DNA of 64,000 nt from NCBI RefSeq assembly GCF_003337575.1, contig NZ_QPJM01000004.1, positions 248,001-312,000 on the forward strand, written 5' to 3'. The notes beneath the pieces are model-generated. The model made no database searches. It saw only the letters and a program-made list of their open reading frames with translations, and was not told where the DNA came from. This DNA comes from Phyllobacterium bourgognense. Lineage in GTDB: Bacteria; Pseudomonadota; Alphaproteobacteria; Rhizobiales; Rhizobiaceae. The translations under genes and the position numbers were made by a program. Positions 51,313-59,689 of the stretch are shown here, piece after piece (within the stretch, counting starts at the first letter, position 1; every line of letters starts with the position of its first letter).

Positions 51313-51521
51313 GATGGTCTCCTCAATGTCGATTACTGCGACGTGGCAAGGCCACTGATGTCGTTCCTCCTGTCCGCTGGTCGAGGCTTACCCCATCATA
51401 TCAGCGGCCGTCGAGTTAAATCCTTCGGTAGTATGATCAGGGTCATTTCTCAGGAGACCCTAACTAATTGGTAGTATTTTTCCAATTTTATCACGACAGG
51501 AAGAGTAAAGAGATATAATAT

Positions 51522-52310
51522 GTGAATGTGGCATTTGCATTCAAACTCTGCAGAGACGGGGAGAATGGGGGAGCAGTGTCCAATTATGAAACAAAACGCC
51601 GTCGGGCGCGTCAAGTTCCTGCCGTTATAATCATAGACCAACACACGCTTGCAAGGACGACTATCGTAAGACTCCTTGCGCACGAACTCGTTGGCTGGGA
51701 TTTTATAGACATGATGGGCATCGATAACCTCGATAGCGCCATCGGTATGGATGTGCGTCTGGTCGCACTGGATGTGGCGGGAAGAAACGTCGAAAGCTCC
51801 AGTTTGCACAATGACCTCGCTGCAATATCCGAGCTCTTTCCTGAAGCTGCGATTGCGCTTTTATCCAGCACGGACGATCCTGCGATGGCCTCGCATGCGC
51901 TGGCGATGGGAGTTCGCGGGTATTTCACCACCTCGCTGCCCATTGAAATAGCGATTGCCGGAATACGGCTGGTTCTTGCAGGCGGCATATTTTGTCCAAA
52001 TCCGCTCGGCACGTTTGTTGCCGAGATGCCAAAAAGCGACAGATACGCCCGCGACAACCGGACAAACGGGAATGGAAGCGCACGTTACCTGAGCGTTGCA
52101 GATTTCACGCCGCGCGAAGCGGACGTTCTTGCAGAATTGCAGCGCGGTCACCCGAACAAGGTGATTGCGGGAAAGCTCAACCTGTCGGGCAACACCGTGA
52201 AGATGCACCTGCAACACATCATGCGCAAACTCAACGTCCAGAATCGGACGGAGGTGGTGGCTCGGTTGGGGCAGGCGCCGTCCACGGATCATGAATATAC
52301 CGCCTCATAA
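51522..52310 (+). CDS. LuxR/NarL-type regulator with degenerate receiver domain
   Basis: 262 residues from GTG 51522; a second GTG at 51576 is possible. Residues 34-160 resemble a response-regulator receiver: VIIIDQHTLARTTIVRLLAHEL, VRLVALDV and GVRGYFTTSLP. The acidic pair is reduced (DQ instead of DD) and the conserved Lys of the beta-5 strand is replaced by Thr, so classical phosphorylation is doubtful. The C-terminal LuxR helix-turn-helix is clear: FTPREADVLAELQRGHPNKVIAGKLNLSGNTVKMHLQHIMRKLNVQNRTEVV. It is the likely local regulator of the adjoining type I secretion locus; that link is positional. Confidence 0.85.
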   Translation: MNVAFAFKLCRDGENGGAVSNYETKRRRARQVPAVIIIDQHTLARTTIVRLLAHELVGWDFIDMMGIDNLDSAIGMDVRLVALDVAGRNVESSSLHNDLAAISELFPEAAIALLSSTDDPAMASHALAMGVRGYFTTSLPIEIAIAGIRLVLAGGIFCPNPLGTFVAEMPKSDRYARDNRTNGNGSARYLSVADFTPREADVLAELQRGHPNKVIAGKLNLSGNTVKMHLQHIMRKLNVQNRTEVVARLGQAPSTDHEYTAS

Positions 52311-52341
52311 TTCCCGAAGTTTTTGAATAGAAAAATTTGCT

Positions 52342-52623
52342 CTAGGCATTTCCCCTTGATGGCGTATTGGCAAGCATCTCACTGAGTGTCGCTGCTGCCA
52401 GCATGGCTTCGGCCAACAGCTTCTTGAGCTTCTGGTTCTCGTCTTCCAGGGCCTTGAGCCTTTTCACGTCAAAGCCGGCATTTCTGAGTTGCAGGGATTG
52501 CCACCGGTAGAACGTTGGCTCGCTGATACCATGTTCGCGGCATAACTGGGCCACGCTCATTCCGCTGCGATGTGCCTTGAGAATGTTCATAACCTCGTCG
52601 TCATTGAATTTTCTTTTGCTCAT
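52342..52623 (-). mobile_element. IS3-family transposase OrfA remnant (orphan)
   Basis: 93 residues: SKRKFNDDEVMNILKAHRSGMSVAQLCREHGISEPTFYRWQ is the IS3 OrfA helix-turn-helix, followed by a leucine-zipper-like NQKLKKLLAEAML. No OrfB (DDE catalytic part) follows and no terminal inverted repeats are visible, so it cannot transpose alone. It sits between the LuxR gene and the secretion genes. Confidence 0.85.
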
Positions 52624-52677
52624 CACATCCTCTCCCTCCGACAGTATGAGTCGATCATCGACCGATCAAGTTCCTGC

Positions 52678-54114
52678 TCAATCCTCGCGGAATGCTCTGT
52701 TGAAACTGTCTATGAGCGGGCGGACTGCATAAAAAGCCACAGTGCTCTCCCCCGTTTCGATCAAGGTCTGGGCCGGCATTCCGGGAACCAAACCAACATT
52801 CTTCATCTTGGGCAGGCGCTCATCCGTCACTCGGATCGTCGCCGCGTAGTAAGGTAGACCGGTGGCCTTGTCGACAAGACGGTCCGCGGAAACATATTCG
52901 ACGAGGCCTTTGAGAAGCGGCACCCGACGTTGATTATACGGGAGGAGGTGAACCTGTGCGGACAACCCCGAGTGCACGAGGTTGATGTCTTCCGGGCGGA
53001 CATGTGCGGTAATGATAAGCCGCCCTTCGCGAGGGACCAGATCGACAATGGGTTCGCCAGCACCGATGACGCCGCCCGCCGTATGGATGCGCAGATCCAT
53101 GATCACGCCATCTTCCGGTGCCTTGATCTGTGTCCTTGAGAGTTGATCATCGATCGCCCGAAGTCGCTCATTCAGCTGCATGATCTGGCTCTCGGCGTCG
53201 CGCAGACCTTGGGCCACTTCGTTCAGCCGGTCATTCTCAATTTTGACAAGGTAAGCCTGACTTTCGCCTATCACCTGATAAGCCCGCGATATTTGGGCAG
53301 TCACTTCACCAAGCTGACCATCTATATCGGCTTTCTCACGGTTGAGATTGAGAAGCCGGCTCTTTTTCTCGATGCCCTTCGCCACGAGAGGTGTCACCAC
53401 TGCGAGTTCCTGCCGCGCGATTTCGGCTCTTTGCGTCAGGCCCGCCTTTTGTGCTGTCAGGCCCGCTATCTCCTGTTGCACTTGCTCCATCTTGCTCTGG
53501 GTGATTGCGATCTCCGATCGCATGACCATCCTGCGTGTCGCGAAGATACGCTGCTGTCCCGTTAGAATGCTGTCGACAGCCGGGTTCGTGACCCGGATCG
53601 CGGCGAGGTCTGCGGGATAGACGACGTTGTCGCTGCTCGTACGCTCGGCGGTCAGGCGGGCATGGTTGGCCTGGGCGTCCCAAAGTTGACCCTGCAAAGC
53701 GTCGCGCTCAGAGCGAGACTTCGTATCTTCAAGCTGGATCAATGTTTGACCAGCTTTGACCGTGTCACCATTCTTGACGAGAATTTGTCGGATGATACCG
53801 CCTTCGAAGTGCTGGATCGTTTTGCGGCTCGATTCGGGTTCAACCACACCCGAGGCGATAGCAGCGCTCTTCAAAGGCGCAAAGACAGACCAGGCGCCGA
53901 AGCCAACGATGAAAGTGCAAATCAAAAGGTTGCCAACCAGGGCGACCCTGCGAAGCCGCGGCATCGGGGATATTGGTGCCAAGGCTGTCGAGGTGTTTGG
54001 TGTCGGTACATAGGTCAAGAATCGTTTTCTGATTCCTGACGTTTGGACGCTGTGCCGGATTGCGCTCAAGGCGCCTGTAAATTTTTCTGGAATGCCGAAT
54101 TGAACAAGGGCCAT
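52678..54114 (-). CDS. Type I secretion periplasmic adaptor (HlyD/PrtE family)
   Basis: 478 residues from ATG 54114 (AAGGA eight bases before); ATG 54123 is also in frame but lies on that site. One membrane segment near residue 60 (VALVGNLLICTFIVGFGAWSVFA), then GVVEPESSRKTIQHFEGGIIRQILVKNGDTVKAGQTL, a PrsE/PrtE-type lipoyl start, long coiled coils (residues 120-300), and a C-terminal barrel with VDLVPREGRLIITAHVRPEDI. It bridges the ABC exporter to an outer-membrane TolC protein, not encoded here. Confidence 0.93.
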   Translation of the reverse strand: MALVQFGIPEKFTGALSAIRHSVQTSGIRKRFLTYVPTPNTSTALAPISPMPRLRRVALVGNLLICTFIVGFGAWSVFAPLKSAAIASGVVEPESSRKTIQHFEGGIIRQILVKNGDTVKAGQTLIQLEDTKSRSERDALQGQLWDAQANHARLTAERTSSDNVVYPADLAAIRVTNPAVDSILTGQQRIFATRRMVMRSEIAITQSKMEQVQQEIAGLTAQKAGLTQRAEIARQELAVVTPLVAKGIEKKSRLLNLNREKADIDGQLGEVTAQISRAYQVIGESQAYLVKIENDRLNEVAQGLRDAESQIMQLNERLRAIDDQLSRTQIKAPEDGVIMDLRIHTAGGVIGAGEPIVDLVPREGRLIITAHVRPEDINLVHSGLSAQVHLLPYNQRRVPLLKGLVEYVSADRLVDKATGLPYYAATIRVTDERLPKMKNVGLVPGMPAQTLIETGESTVAFYAVRPLIDSFNRAFRED

Positions 54115-54125
54115 GGCGAACATCC

Positions 54126-55841
54126 TTATGTCCCTGTCTTCGATGGCGGTTGAAGATAGGTGTCGTAAATTTCGTCGCTATCTCCAAAGGCATCGACGGT
54201 CCCGTTGCGCATGATTGCGATTTTGTTGGTGACCGGCAGAATTCCCATCCGGTGGGTGATGATCACCACCGTCATTCCCCTCGCCTTCATACGTTCGATC
54301 GCGTTGAACAAAACTCGCTCGCCGTCATAGTCGAGACTGGAGTTCGGATCGTCGAGCACGATCAAGGAAGGATAGCCATAAACTGCCCTGGCAAGTCCGA
54401 GTTGCTGGCGTTGCGCGCGCAGCAGCAGGTTGCCGCCTTCGCCGACGTCAGTCTCGTAACCTTGCGGCAGCCGCATGATCGCATCATGCAGACCGACGAG
54501 CTTTGCCGCTTCGATTGCCTTGCCGGGCCCCGAACCATCCAGCCGGCCGATCACATCCTTTATAGCGCCGCCGAAAAGCTCGATATCCTGCGGCAGATAT
54601 CCGATGTGGTGGGTTCCTCCGCAAAGACGCAAGGCAGATATGTCGACACCGCCAAGAAGCGCGCATCCGCTGGTGGGTTGGAGGACACCTGCGATAATGC
54701 GGCCCAGCGTCGACTTGCCCGATCCAGAAGGGCCAATCAGCGCCACGCAGTCGCCGGGGGCGAGCCGAAGCTTGACTCCGCTCAGCAGTGGCCGGCCGGA
54801 AAAGGGCAATGCATAACCGACTTTGTCAAGGATAAGGCCGCTGGGTTCGGGAACCGGCACCATACGCGTGTCGGAGTCCGAGGAAACAGCGATGAGCATC
54901 TTGTTGAGACGGTTGAAAGCGTTGCGGGCATAGGCAAAGGAACGCCAGGCACCGATCGCGCCCTCGACCGGAGCGAGCCCGCGACCGAGCAGAAGGCTGG
55001 CGACGAAAATAATGCCGGGGCTGCTGTTTTCGGCCAGCACCAGCCACGTCGCGGCACCCATCACGAGTATCTGGGTCAAGGTGCGAATGGACTTGGAAAA
55101 ACCAAGGATGATCTCGGTCCGGTGCATGGCGCTGTCTTGCGCTTTTCTTGCGACTTCCGCATCGCGATAGACGATCTGCGCAGCACCGTCCTGCATGCCC
55201 ATCGCACGGATGACCTGGATATATTTGAGCGCTGTGGCAAACCGGGCGTAGCTCCTTGCCAGCGCAACATTCGCCTGGGTGAGTGGTTCCCGCGTGGCGA
55301 GTTCGGTAAGCAGCGCAAGCAATAACAATGCGATCGCGCTCAAGACGCCGATTGCGCCGAGCAAAGGGTGGACGAGGAAAAGCAGCAGCAGGAAAACTGG
55401 CGCCCAAGGCACGTCGAAAAGCAATGCGCTTGCGGGCGAATCGAGAAACTGGCGCAGAGAGGCGAGATCCCGGTAGCAATCGGTAGCCACGCCCGCATCG
55501 GCTCTCGCCGCATATTCGAACGATGCAGTGAGGACACAAGGCCGCAAGCGATGGTCGAACCAGCTTCCAATGCGAGATAGGGCCGCGCGCCGGACAATAT
55601 CAAGCACGGATCCGACGATGACGGCGACCGCTATGATCAGCGTCAACATCAGCAGCGTATCGGTGCTGCGGCTGGACAAGACACGATCATATATCTGCAG
55701 GAGATAGATGGAAGGTGCGAGCAGAAAGAGGTTGTAACCGCAGCTATAGACGAAAACCAGACCGAAGGCTCCAGCGCAAGCGCGAAGGGCTACCACCAGA
55801 TGCGTCGGTTGACGCTGCGATTGTACGAGACTCGTTGTCAT
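54126..55841 (-). CDS. Type I secretion ABC exporter, PrtD-like, with degenerate signature loop
   Basis: 571 residues. Six transmembrane helices (residues 20-320), then an ATPase: Walker A GPSGSGKSTLG near residue 373, Q-loop region YLPQDIELFGGAIKD, Walker B LIVLDDPNSSLD and H-loop VIITHRMG. Two departures: the ABC signature LSGGQ is replaced by LLRAQ (GGNLLLRAQRQQLGLARAVYG), and the catalytic Glu after Walker B is Asp (LDDP for LDEP). Both would be expected to lower ATP hydrolysis unless compensated. Directly precedes the adaptor gene. Confidence 0.9.
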   Translation of the reverse strand: MTTSLVQSQRQPTHLVVALRACAGAFGLVFVYSCGYNLFLLAPSIYLLQIYDRVLSSRSTDTLLMLTLIIAVAVIVGSVLDIVRRAALSRIGSWFDHRLRPCVLTASFEYAARADAGVATDCYRDLASLRQFLDSPASALLFDVPWAPVFLLLLFLVHPLLGAIGVLSAIALLLLALLTELATREPLTQANVALARSYARFATALKYIQVIRAMGMQDGAAQIVYRDAEVARKAQDSAMHRTEIILGFSKSIRTLTQILVMGAATWLVLAENSSPGIIFVASLLLGRGLAPVEGAIGAWRSFAYARNAFNRLNKMLIAVSSDSDTRMVPVPEPSGLILDKVGYALPFSGRPLLSGVKLRLAPGDCVALIGPSGSGKSTLGRIIAGVLQPTSGCALLGGVDISALRLCGGTHHIGYLPQDIELFGGAIKDVIGRLDGSGPGKAIEAAKLVGLHDAIMRLPQGYETDVGEGGNLLLRAQRQQLGLARAVYGYPSLIVLDDPNSSLDYDGERVLFNAIERMKARGMTVVIITHRMGILPVTNKIAIMRNGTVDAFGDSDEIYDTYLQPPSKTGT

Positions 55842-55892
55842 GGTCAGGTGCTCACTGATTGGACAGCCATCTGGTGTCGCCGTCCGGATTTA

Positions 55893-55920
55893 AGGATCGC
55901 CGGTCACAACCGGCGATCCT
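55893..55920 (-). terminator. Hairpin between the glycine-rich gene and the ABC exporter gene
   Basis: Perfect 11-bp stem aggatcgccgg / ccggcgatcct with a 6-base loop. It follows the 55933-56502 gene on the minus strand and precedes the exporter start by about 50 bp. No T-run; it may attenuate transcription so that substrates are made in excess over exporter. Confidence 0.5.
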
Positions 55921-55932
55921 GGCGAATTGATT

Positions 55933-56502
55933 TTATGAGCCCAGATCGTGTTGATCGATCGTTCCGAGAACGTTGACGAAATGGTCGAGAGTATTATTGA
56001 CGGTCGTGGGATCGATATGAACCGCTGTCGACTCGATATTGCCACCCAGTGCCAGGTTGCCGTTGCCGCCACTACCACCGACGCCAGCGATAATAGTGGC
56101 ATCCTGACTGGCCATGAGCTCATTCACCTGCGTGGCCGTCGTGGCTGCAGCAACTGTTGCCGTATTGCCGCCACTGGAGTTGGACTGACTGCCATTGGAG
56201 TTGGCGTCGCCGCCGGCGCCGCCGTCACCATTGTTGGTGATGGCTGCAATGAGACCATGATGCGCCGACGTGTCGCCGCCATTGCCGGCGTCCTTGGCTT
56301 CCCAACTGGCTTTTTGCCAAACGTCATCGCCGTTATACAATTTGGTATGAGCACCCTCTACCGTTTGTGAAGCGTTGAAGTAGGCGCTGGGGCTGAAGCT
56401 GATATCTCCCTTGTTGTAGCCGTCACCGCCGTTACCGGCATTTGCATCGCCAGCATCGGAATTGTTAAGCTGGATCGTGTCAGACATTTGTGGAATAGGC
56501 AT
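55933..56502 (-). CDS. Glycine-rich protein 1, candidate type I secretion substrate
   Basis: 189 residues from ATG 56502, with AAGGAG seven bases upstream. Low-complexity, rich in Gly, Asn, Asp, Ser and Thr; no Sec signal. Contains IAGVGGSGGNGNLALGG, which matches IAGMGGDGGNGNVALGG in the neighbouring 360-residue protein, so the two are related. The C-terminus (LDHFVNVLGTIDQHDLGS) is hydrophobic/acidic, as in C-terminal T1SS signals. No RTX nonapeptides (GGxGxDxUx) occur. Secretion is inferred from position and composition. Confidence 0.7.
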   Translation of the reverse strand: MPIPQMSDTIQLNNSDAGDANAGNGGDGYNKGDISFSPSAYFNASQTVEGAHTKLYNGDDVWQKASWEAKDAGNGGDTSAHHGLIAAITNNGDGGAGGDANSNGSQSNSSGGNTATVAAATTATQVNELMASQDATIIAGVGGSGGNGNLALGGNIESTAVHIDPTTVNNTLDHFVNVLGTIDQHDLGS

Positions 56503-56789
56503 AATCTTACTCCTTACTAAGTTTTTCCGTGTTTCTCCCACGGCCAGATACCCGCGACGTCATCGTCAGGCAGATTAACCGCCTACAAAGAGTGCTCGCG
56601 ATTTTGCTCGGGAACTAGCCGGATATTCGGGGACGTCCGTTTGGGTGGGGTGTGTATCTGGCGACGGGGTGTAGTCGATTTGACGGCCGAAATGTCACAT
56701 CGGCGCGGCGCGCCGATTGGCGGCGAATCGCAATCTTCCACGACAAGCGCGCTTCGAAGACGGCGAGAAGAAGTACGGAGAAATTTACT

Positions 56790-57872
56790 CTAGGTATGCA
56801 AAAACGAGAGGATATCATCCACCAGTGCGGAGTGATTATCAGCAAGGCTGCCGTCGCCGCCGTTGCCGCCGATGCCGCCCATTTGGAATGAGTGCTGATC
56901 GAAAAGCACATTATCGATCTGCTGGGCATCCGCAGTGCCGCCCGCGGGCACAGCAATGTTGATCGGATGATAAACACCGACATTGAGATCGACGAAATTA
57001 CCGTTAGAGAAGCCTGAGCCCCCGTTGCCACCGCTGTGGTTGCCGGTGAAAATCGTATCCGAACTCAAATTGAAGCCGCCGCCATCGCCGCCGATACCCG
57101 CGATCTGGATGCCACCCTGGTCGAAAATCGCGTTGTTGGTCTGATGCGCCTCGGCGGAGCCGCCGGCCGCGCCGACGGCGATATTGATCGGCGAAAAGAT
57201 AGCAACATTCACGTCGACCATACTGCCCATGAAATAGCCGTTGCCGCCATGGCCGCCGAACATGTCACCCGTGTAGGTATGTGTTCCAACGCCTCCGGGA
57301 GTGCTGTCGAATGTCCCGTTATTATCCCCGCCGGAACCACCGACACCGCCAATTTGCGTGGCGCCTTGGTTCATAACGGAATTGTTTGACTGGCTGGCAA
57401 TGGCGGATGAACCGCTACCCCACGAGATAGCGGTATTGACAGGCGCGAATACACCGACATCGGAACTCACCATACCACCGAAGAAAAGCCCGTTGCCACC
57501 GCTTCCGGAATTGTGATTGCCGTCGCCCCCGCCGAGAGCAACATTGCCGTTTCCGCCATCTCCACCCATGCCAGCAATTTCCGTGGAATGCTGATTGATC
57601 AACGCGTTGTTGCCCTGATGCGCTTCTACCGCGGTGTTGGGACCAGCGATGGCCGCGTTAGAGGGCTGGAAGATCGCCATCGGCATGCTGCTGATAAGAC
57701 CGATGGCAATGCCATCGCCACCGCTGCCCGCGGAATATGTGGGACTAGGGACGACCTCGAGGGGCAACCATGTTGGCACCAAAGCCAGGTGACCGGATGC
57801 GGAACCAGAGATCGCGTTTTGGCTGACGTTCGGGTTAGGTGCTTCTTCCGACATAGGGCGAATTTCCGGCAT
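56790..57872 (-). CDS. Glycine-rich modular protein 2, candidate type I secretion substrate
   Basis: 360 residues from ATG 57872 (GGAGAG upstream). After a short N-terminus it has four modules of 70-80 residues: a GGxG start, a hydrophobic strand with the NVAIFSPINIAVGAAGG pattern, A-x-Q-x-NN, a Gln in (F/N)QG or DQH, and I(A/G)GxGGxGG. The periodic hydrophobic/Gly pattern suggests a beta-helix or beta-roll stack. The C-terminus LVDDILSFLHT fits a T1SS signal. No signal peptide and no recognised domain. The exporter genes lie downstream on the same strand. Confidence 0.7.
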   Translation of the reverse strand: MPEIRPMSEEAPNPNVSQNAISGSASGHLALVPTWLPLEVVPSPTYSAGSGGDGIAIGLISSMPMAIFQPSNAAIAGPNTAVEAHQGNNALINQHSTEIAGMGGDGGNGNVALGGGDGNHNSGSGGNGLFFGGMVSSDVGVFAPVNTAISWGSGSSAIASQSNNSVMNQGATQIGGVGGSGGDNNGTFDSTPGGVGTHTYTGDMFGGHGGNGYFMGSMVDVNVAIFSPINIAVGAAGGSAEAHQTNNAIFDQGGIQIAGIGGDGGGFNLSSDTIFTGNHSGGNGGSGFSNGNFVDLNVGVYHPINIAVPAGGTADAQQIDNVLFDQHSFQMGGIGGNGGDGSLADNHSALVDDILSFLHT

Positions 57873-58272
57873 TGCGTCTCTCCATTCAGTCCGCAAAACT
57901 TGCGCATTTCTCCGACGTATTGTGAAGTCAGTTGAAGAAAAAGAAGAGCCTGCAATTCGGCTATATCCATTTGGGCGGAGATGGGCGGTAACCAGACTAA
58001 GCCCTTCTACGTATTCATAGTTGTTCCAGATTGCTATATCATACAGGGTAAGTGAACAATCAATCGACTTACCTCATGGGGGAGCTGTGATTGGGCAATC
58101 GGGCAACAATACAATGAAATTTGCCCGGAGGACGCATTTATATAGCTCTACAGTTTTGATCTCATAGCAGCGTTTATACGCTGTTTCCGTATTCGTAACT
58201 GTGAATGACTGTCAGACCTTCGAACAATACACTGTGCCGCCGGCGCAGTTCTGGTCATTTGGGGGATGTATC
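57873..58272. other. Divergent control region, glycine-rich operon / metallopeptidase operon
   Basis: 400 bp, AT-richer than its flanks. It holds a cgggcaa/ttgcccg stem (58100-58106, 58121-58127) and several tata-like tracts; a GTG frame at 58201 joins the metallopeptidase gene but lacks a ribosome-binding site. Likely target region for the LuxR-type regulator, by position. Confidence 0.4.
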
Positions 58273-59664
58273 ATGGCCGCCCAGCAGATTCTGATTTGGG
58301 AGAACGATCCTGCTTCCAGTGTATTGGTAATGGCTGACAAACCCAGCATCAGCACGATTCCGTTCAAATATACTTTTCCGCCGCCGCGTCTCGACCCCAA
58401 CCAACATCCGGACACGCGCGAGTTCAGATACTGGAACGCTGCCGCAGCTTTGCGGCGAGGCGCAGATTTTTGGGGCCCGAAGGTCGACAGGAGTGAATGG
58501 CTTCGCGGTCCTGCCCTCGGCGTGAGCCTGGATCTGGGGCCCGGATGGAACGCCAACTATGATCGGCGAGCGCTGAACTTCTATCACGGGGTAACTTCCA
58601 CCGGGAACATCTATGCTGCGGCAAGCCCTGACATGCTTTGCCATGAGCTGGGTCATGCCATGCTTGATGCGATCCAGCCACATCTTTGGATTACAACTTC
58701 CCTGGAAGTCGAAGCCTTTCATGAATCGTTCGGCGATATCAGTGCTATACTATGTTCGCTTCAAATCCCGTCGATGCGAGATTCCATTCTGGTGTCGACG
58801 GGCGGCAATCTTTACTGCAACTCAAGACTGTCCCGAGTTGCTGAGCAATTCGGGACAGCCCTTCACATCCACTTTCCCGACGACGCGGATCCGGATTGCC
58901 TGCGCAACGCGGTAAAGTTTTTCTGCTACCGCGATCCCAACACCCTGCCATCGAGCGCCCCCACCACACAGGATTCGCATTCGTTCTCAAGGATTTTTAC
59001 TAACGCCATATTCGAGGCATTGGCAGGTATGCTCTCCCTTTATCCTGCACCAACTTCAGCTCAGTTGCTTTTGGTTACAGAGGAAATGCGGGACATAGTG
59101 GTTGAGGCGGTCAAATCTGCCGGGATCGTGACCAACTACTATGCGGAAGTGGCGGCCAAGATCGTGCAGAAAAGTGCCGTAAAAAATCCTGCGTATCCGG
59201 CGATCTTCCGAGCCGCCTTTGTCCGTCGCAACATTCTATCACTTGAATCGGCCTCAACGATTATGTCGTTGCTGAACGGTACGATCGGTGCGGATGCCGA
59301 CGAAGGAATAGATCAAACCTACGTGCCGAAACTCGCTCCACTTGATTCATCTCATTATGGCCTGGACGAGCCCTTGTTCGTTCAGATGCCGTTGGACCCG
59401 GTAACTACTATAGCACGAAGCGCAACCCCGGACGGTAGGTCGATGGAGCCGCCCAGCCCCGAAGCGGCTGCAACAGCTTTCGTCGATCAATTATTCATCA
59501 AAGGCCTCGTCAACTATGGCGAGTTCGGAGACAGGGATCACAAGGGCGACAAGGACAACAAGGATCCAGCACTGGCACATACCACGCATCGTATTCAGCG
59601 CGAAGGTGACCAACTTCGCTTGGTGAGAATTAGAATCAACTGCGGGTCACGGCACGTCTGTTAA
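58273..59664 (+). CDS. M4-like (gluzincin) zinc metallopeptidase-like protein
   Basis: 463 residues from ATG 58273, with GGGGGA upstream; an in-frame GTG at 58201 has none. LCHELGHAMLDAI (about residue 123) is HExxH; 22 residues after the second His comes EAFHESFGDIS, with E-x3-D matching the third-ligand NExxxD of thermolysin-type M4 peptidases. No signal peptide or propeptide is evident, unlike secreted thermolysins, so it acts in the cytosol or leaves by another route. First of three plus-strand genes. Confidence 0.75.
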   Translation: MAAQQILIWENDPASSVLVMADKPSISTIPFKYTFPPPRLDPNQHPDTREFRYWNAAAALRRGADFWGPKVDRSEWLRGPALGVSLDLGPGWNANYDRRALNFYHGVTSTGNIYAAASPDMLCHELGHAMLDAIQPHLWITTSLEVEAFHESFGDISAILCSLQIPSMRDSILVSTGGNLYCNSRLSRVAEQFGTALHIHFPDDADPDCLRNAVKFFCYRDPNTLPSSAPTTQDSHSFSRIFTNAIFEALAGMLSLYPAPTSAQLLLVTEEMRDIVVEAVKSAGIVTNYYAEVAAKIVQKSAVKNPAYPAIFRAAFVRRNILSLESASTIMSLLNGTIGADADEGIDQTYVPKLAPLDSSHYGLDEPLFVQMPLDPVTTIARSATPDGRSMEPPSPEAAATAFVDQLFIKGLVNYGEFGDRDHKGDKDNKDPALAHTTHRIQREGDQLRLVRIRINCGSRHVC

Positions 59665-59689
59665 AAGTCATGAGTTAAAGGAGGTTGGA

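Noticed and set aside
53662-54039. Plus-strand frame inside the HlyD-like gene
   Set aside because: Antisense shadow of a well-supported adaptor gene.
54150-55325. A 391-codon plus-strand frame opposite the ABC exporter
   Set aside because: No recognisable protein and poor start context; the minus strand has Walker A, Walker B and H-loop.
56790-57872. RTX adhesin or PE_PGRS-like protein
   Set aside because: No GGxGxDxUx nonapeptides and no PE domain; the repeat unit is 70-80 residues with a different pattern.
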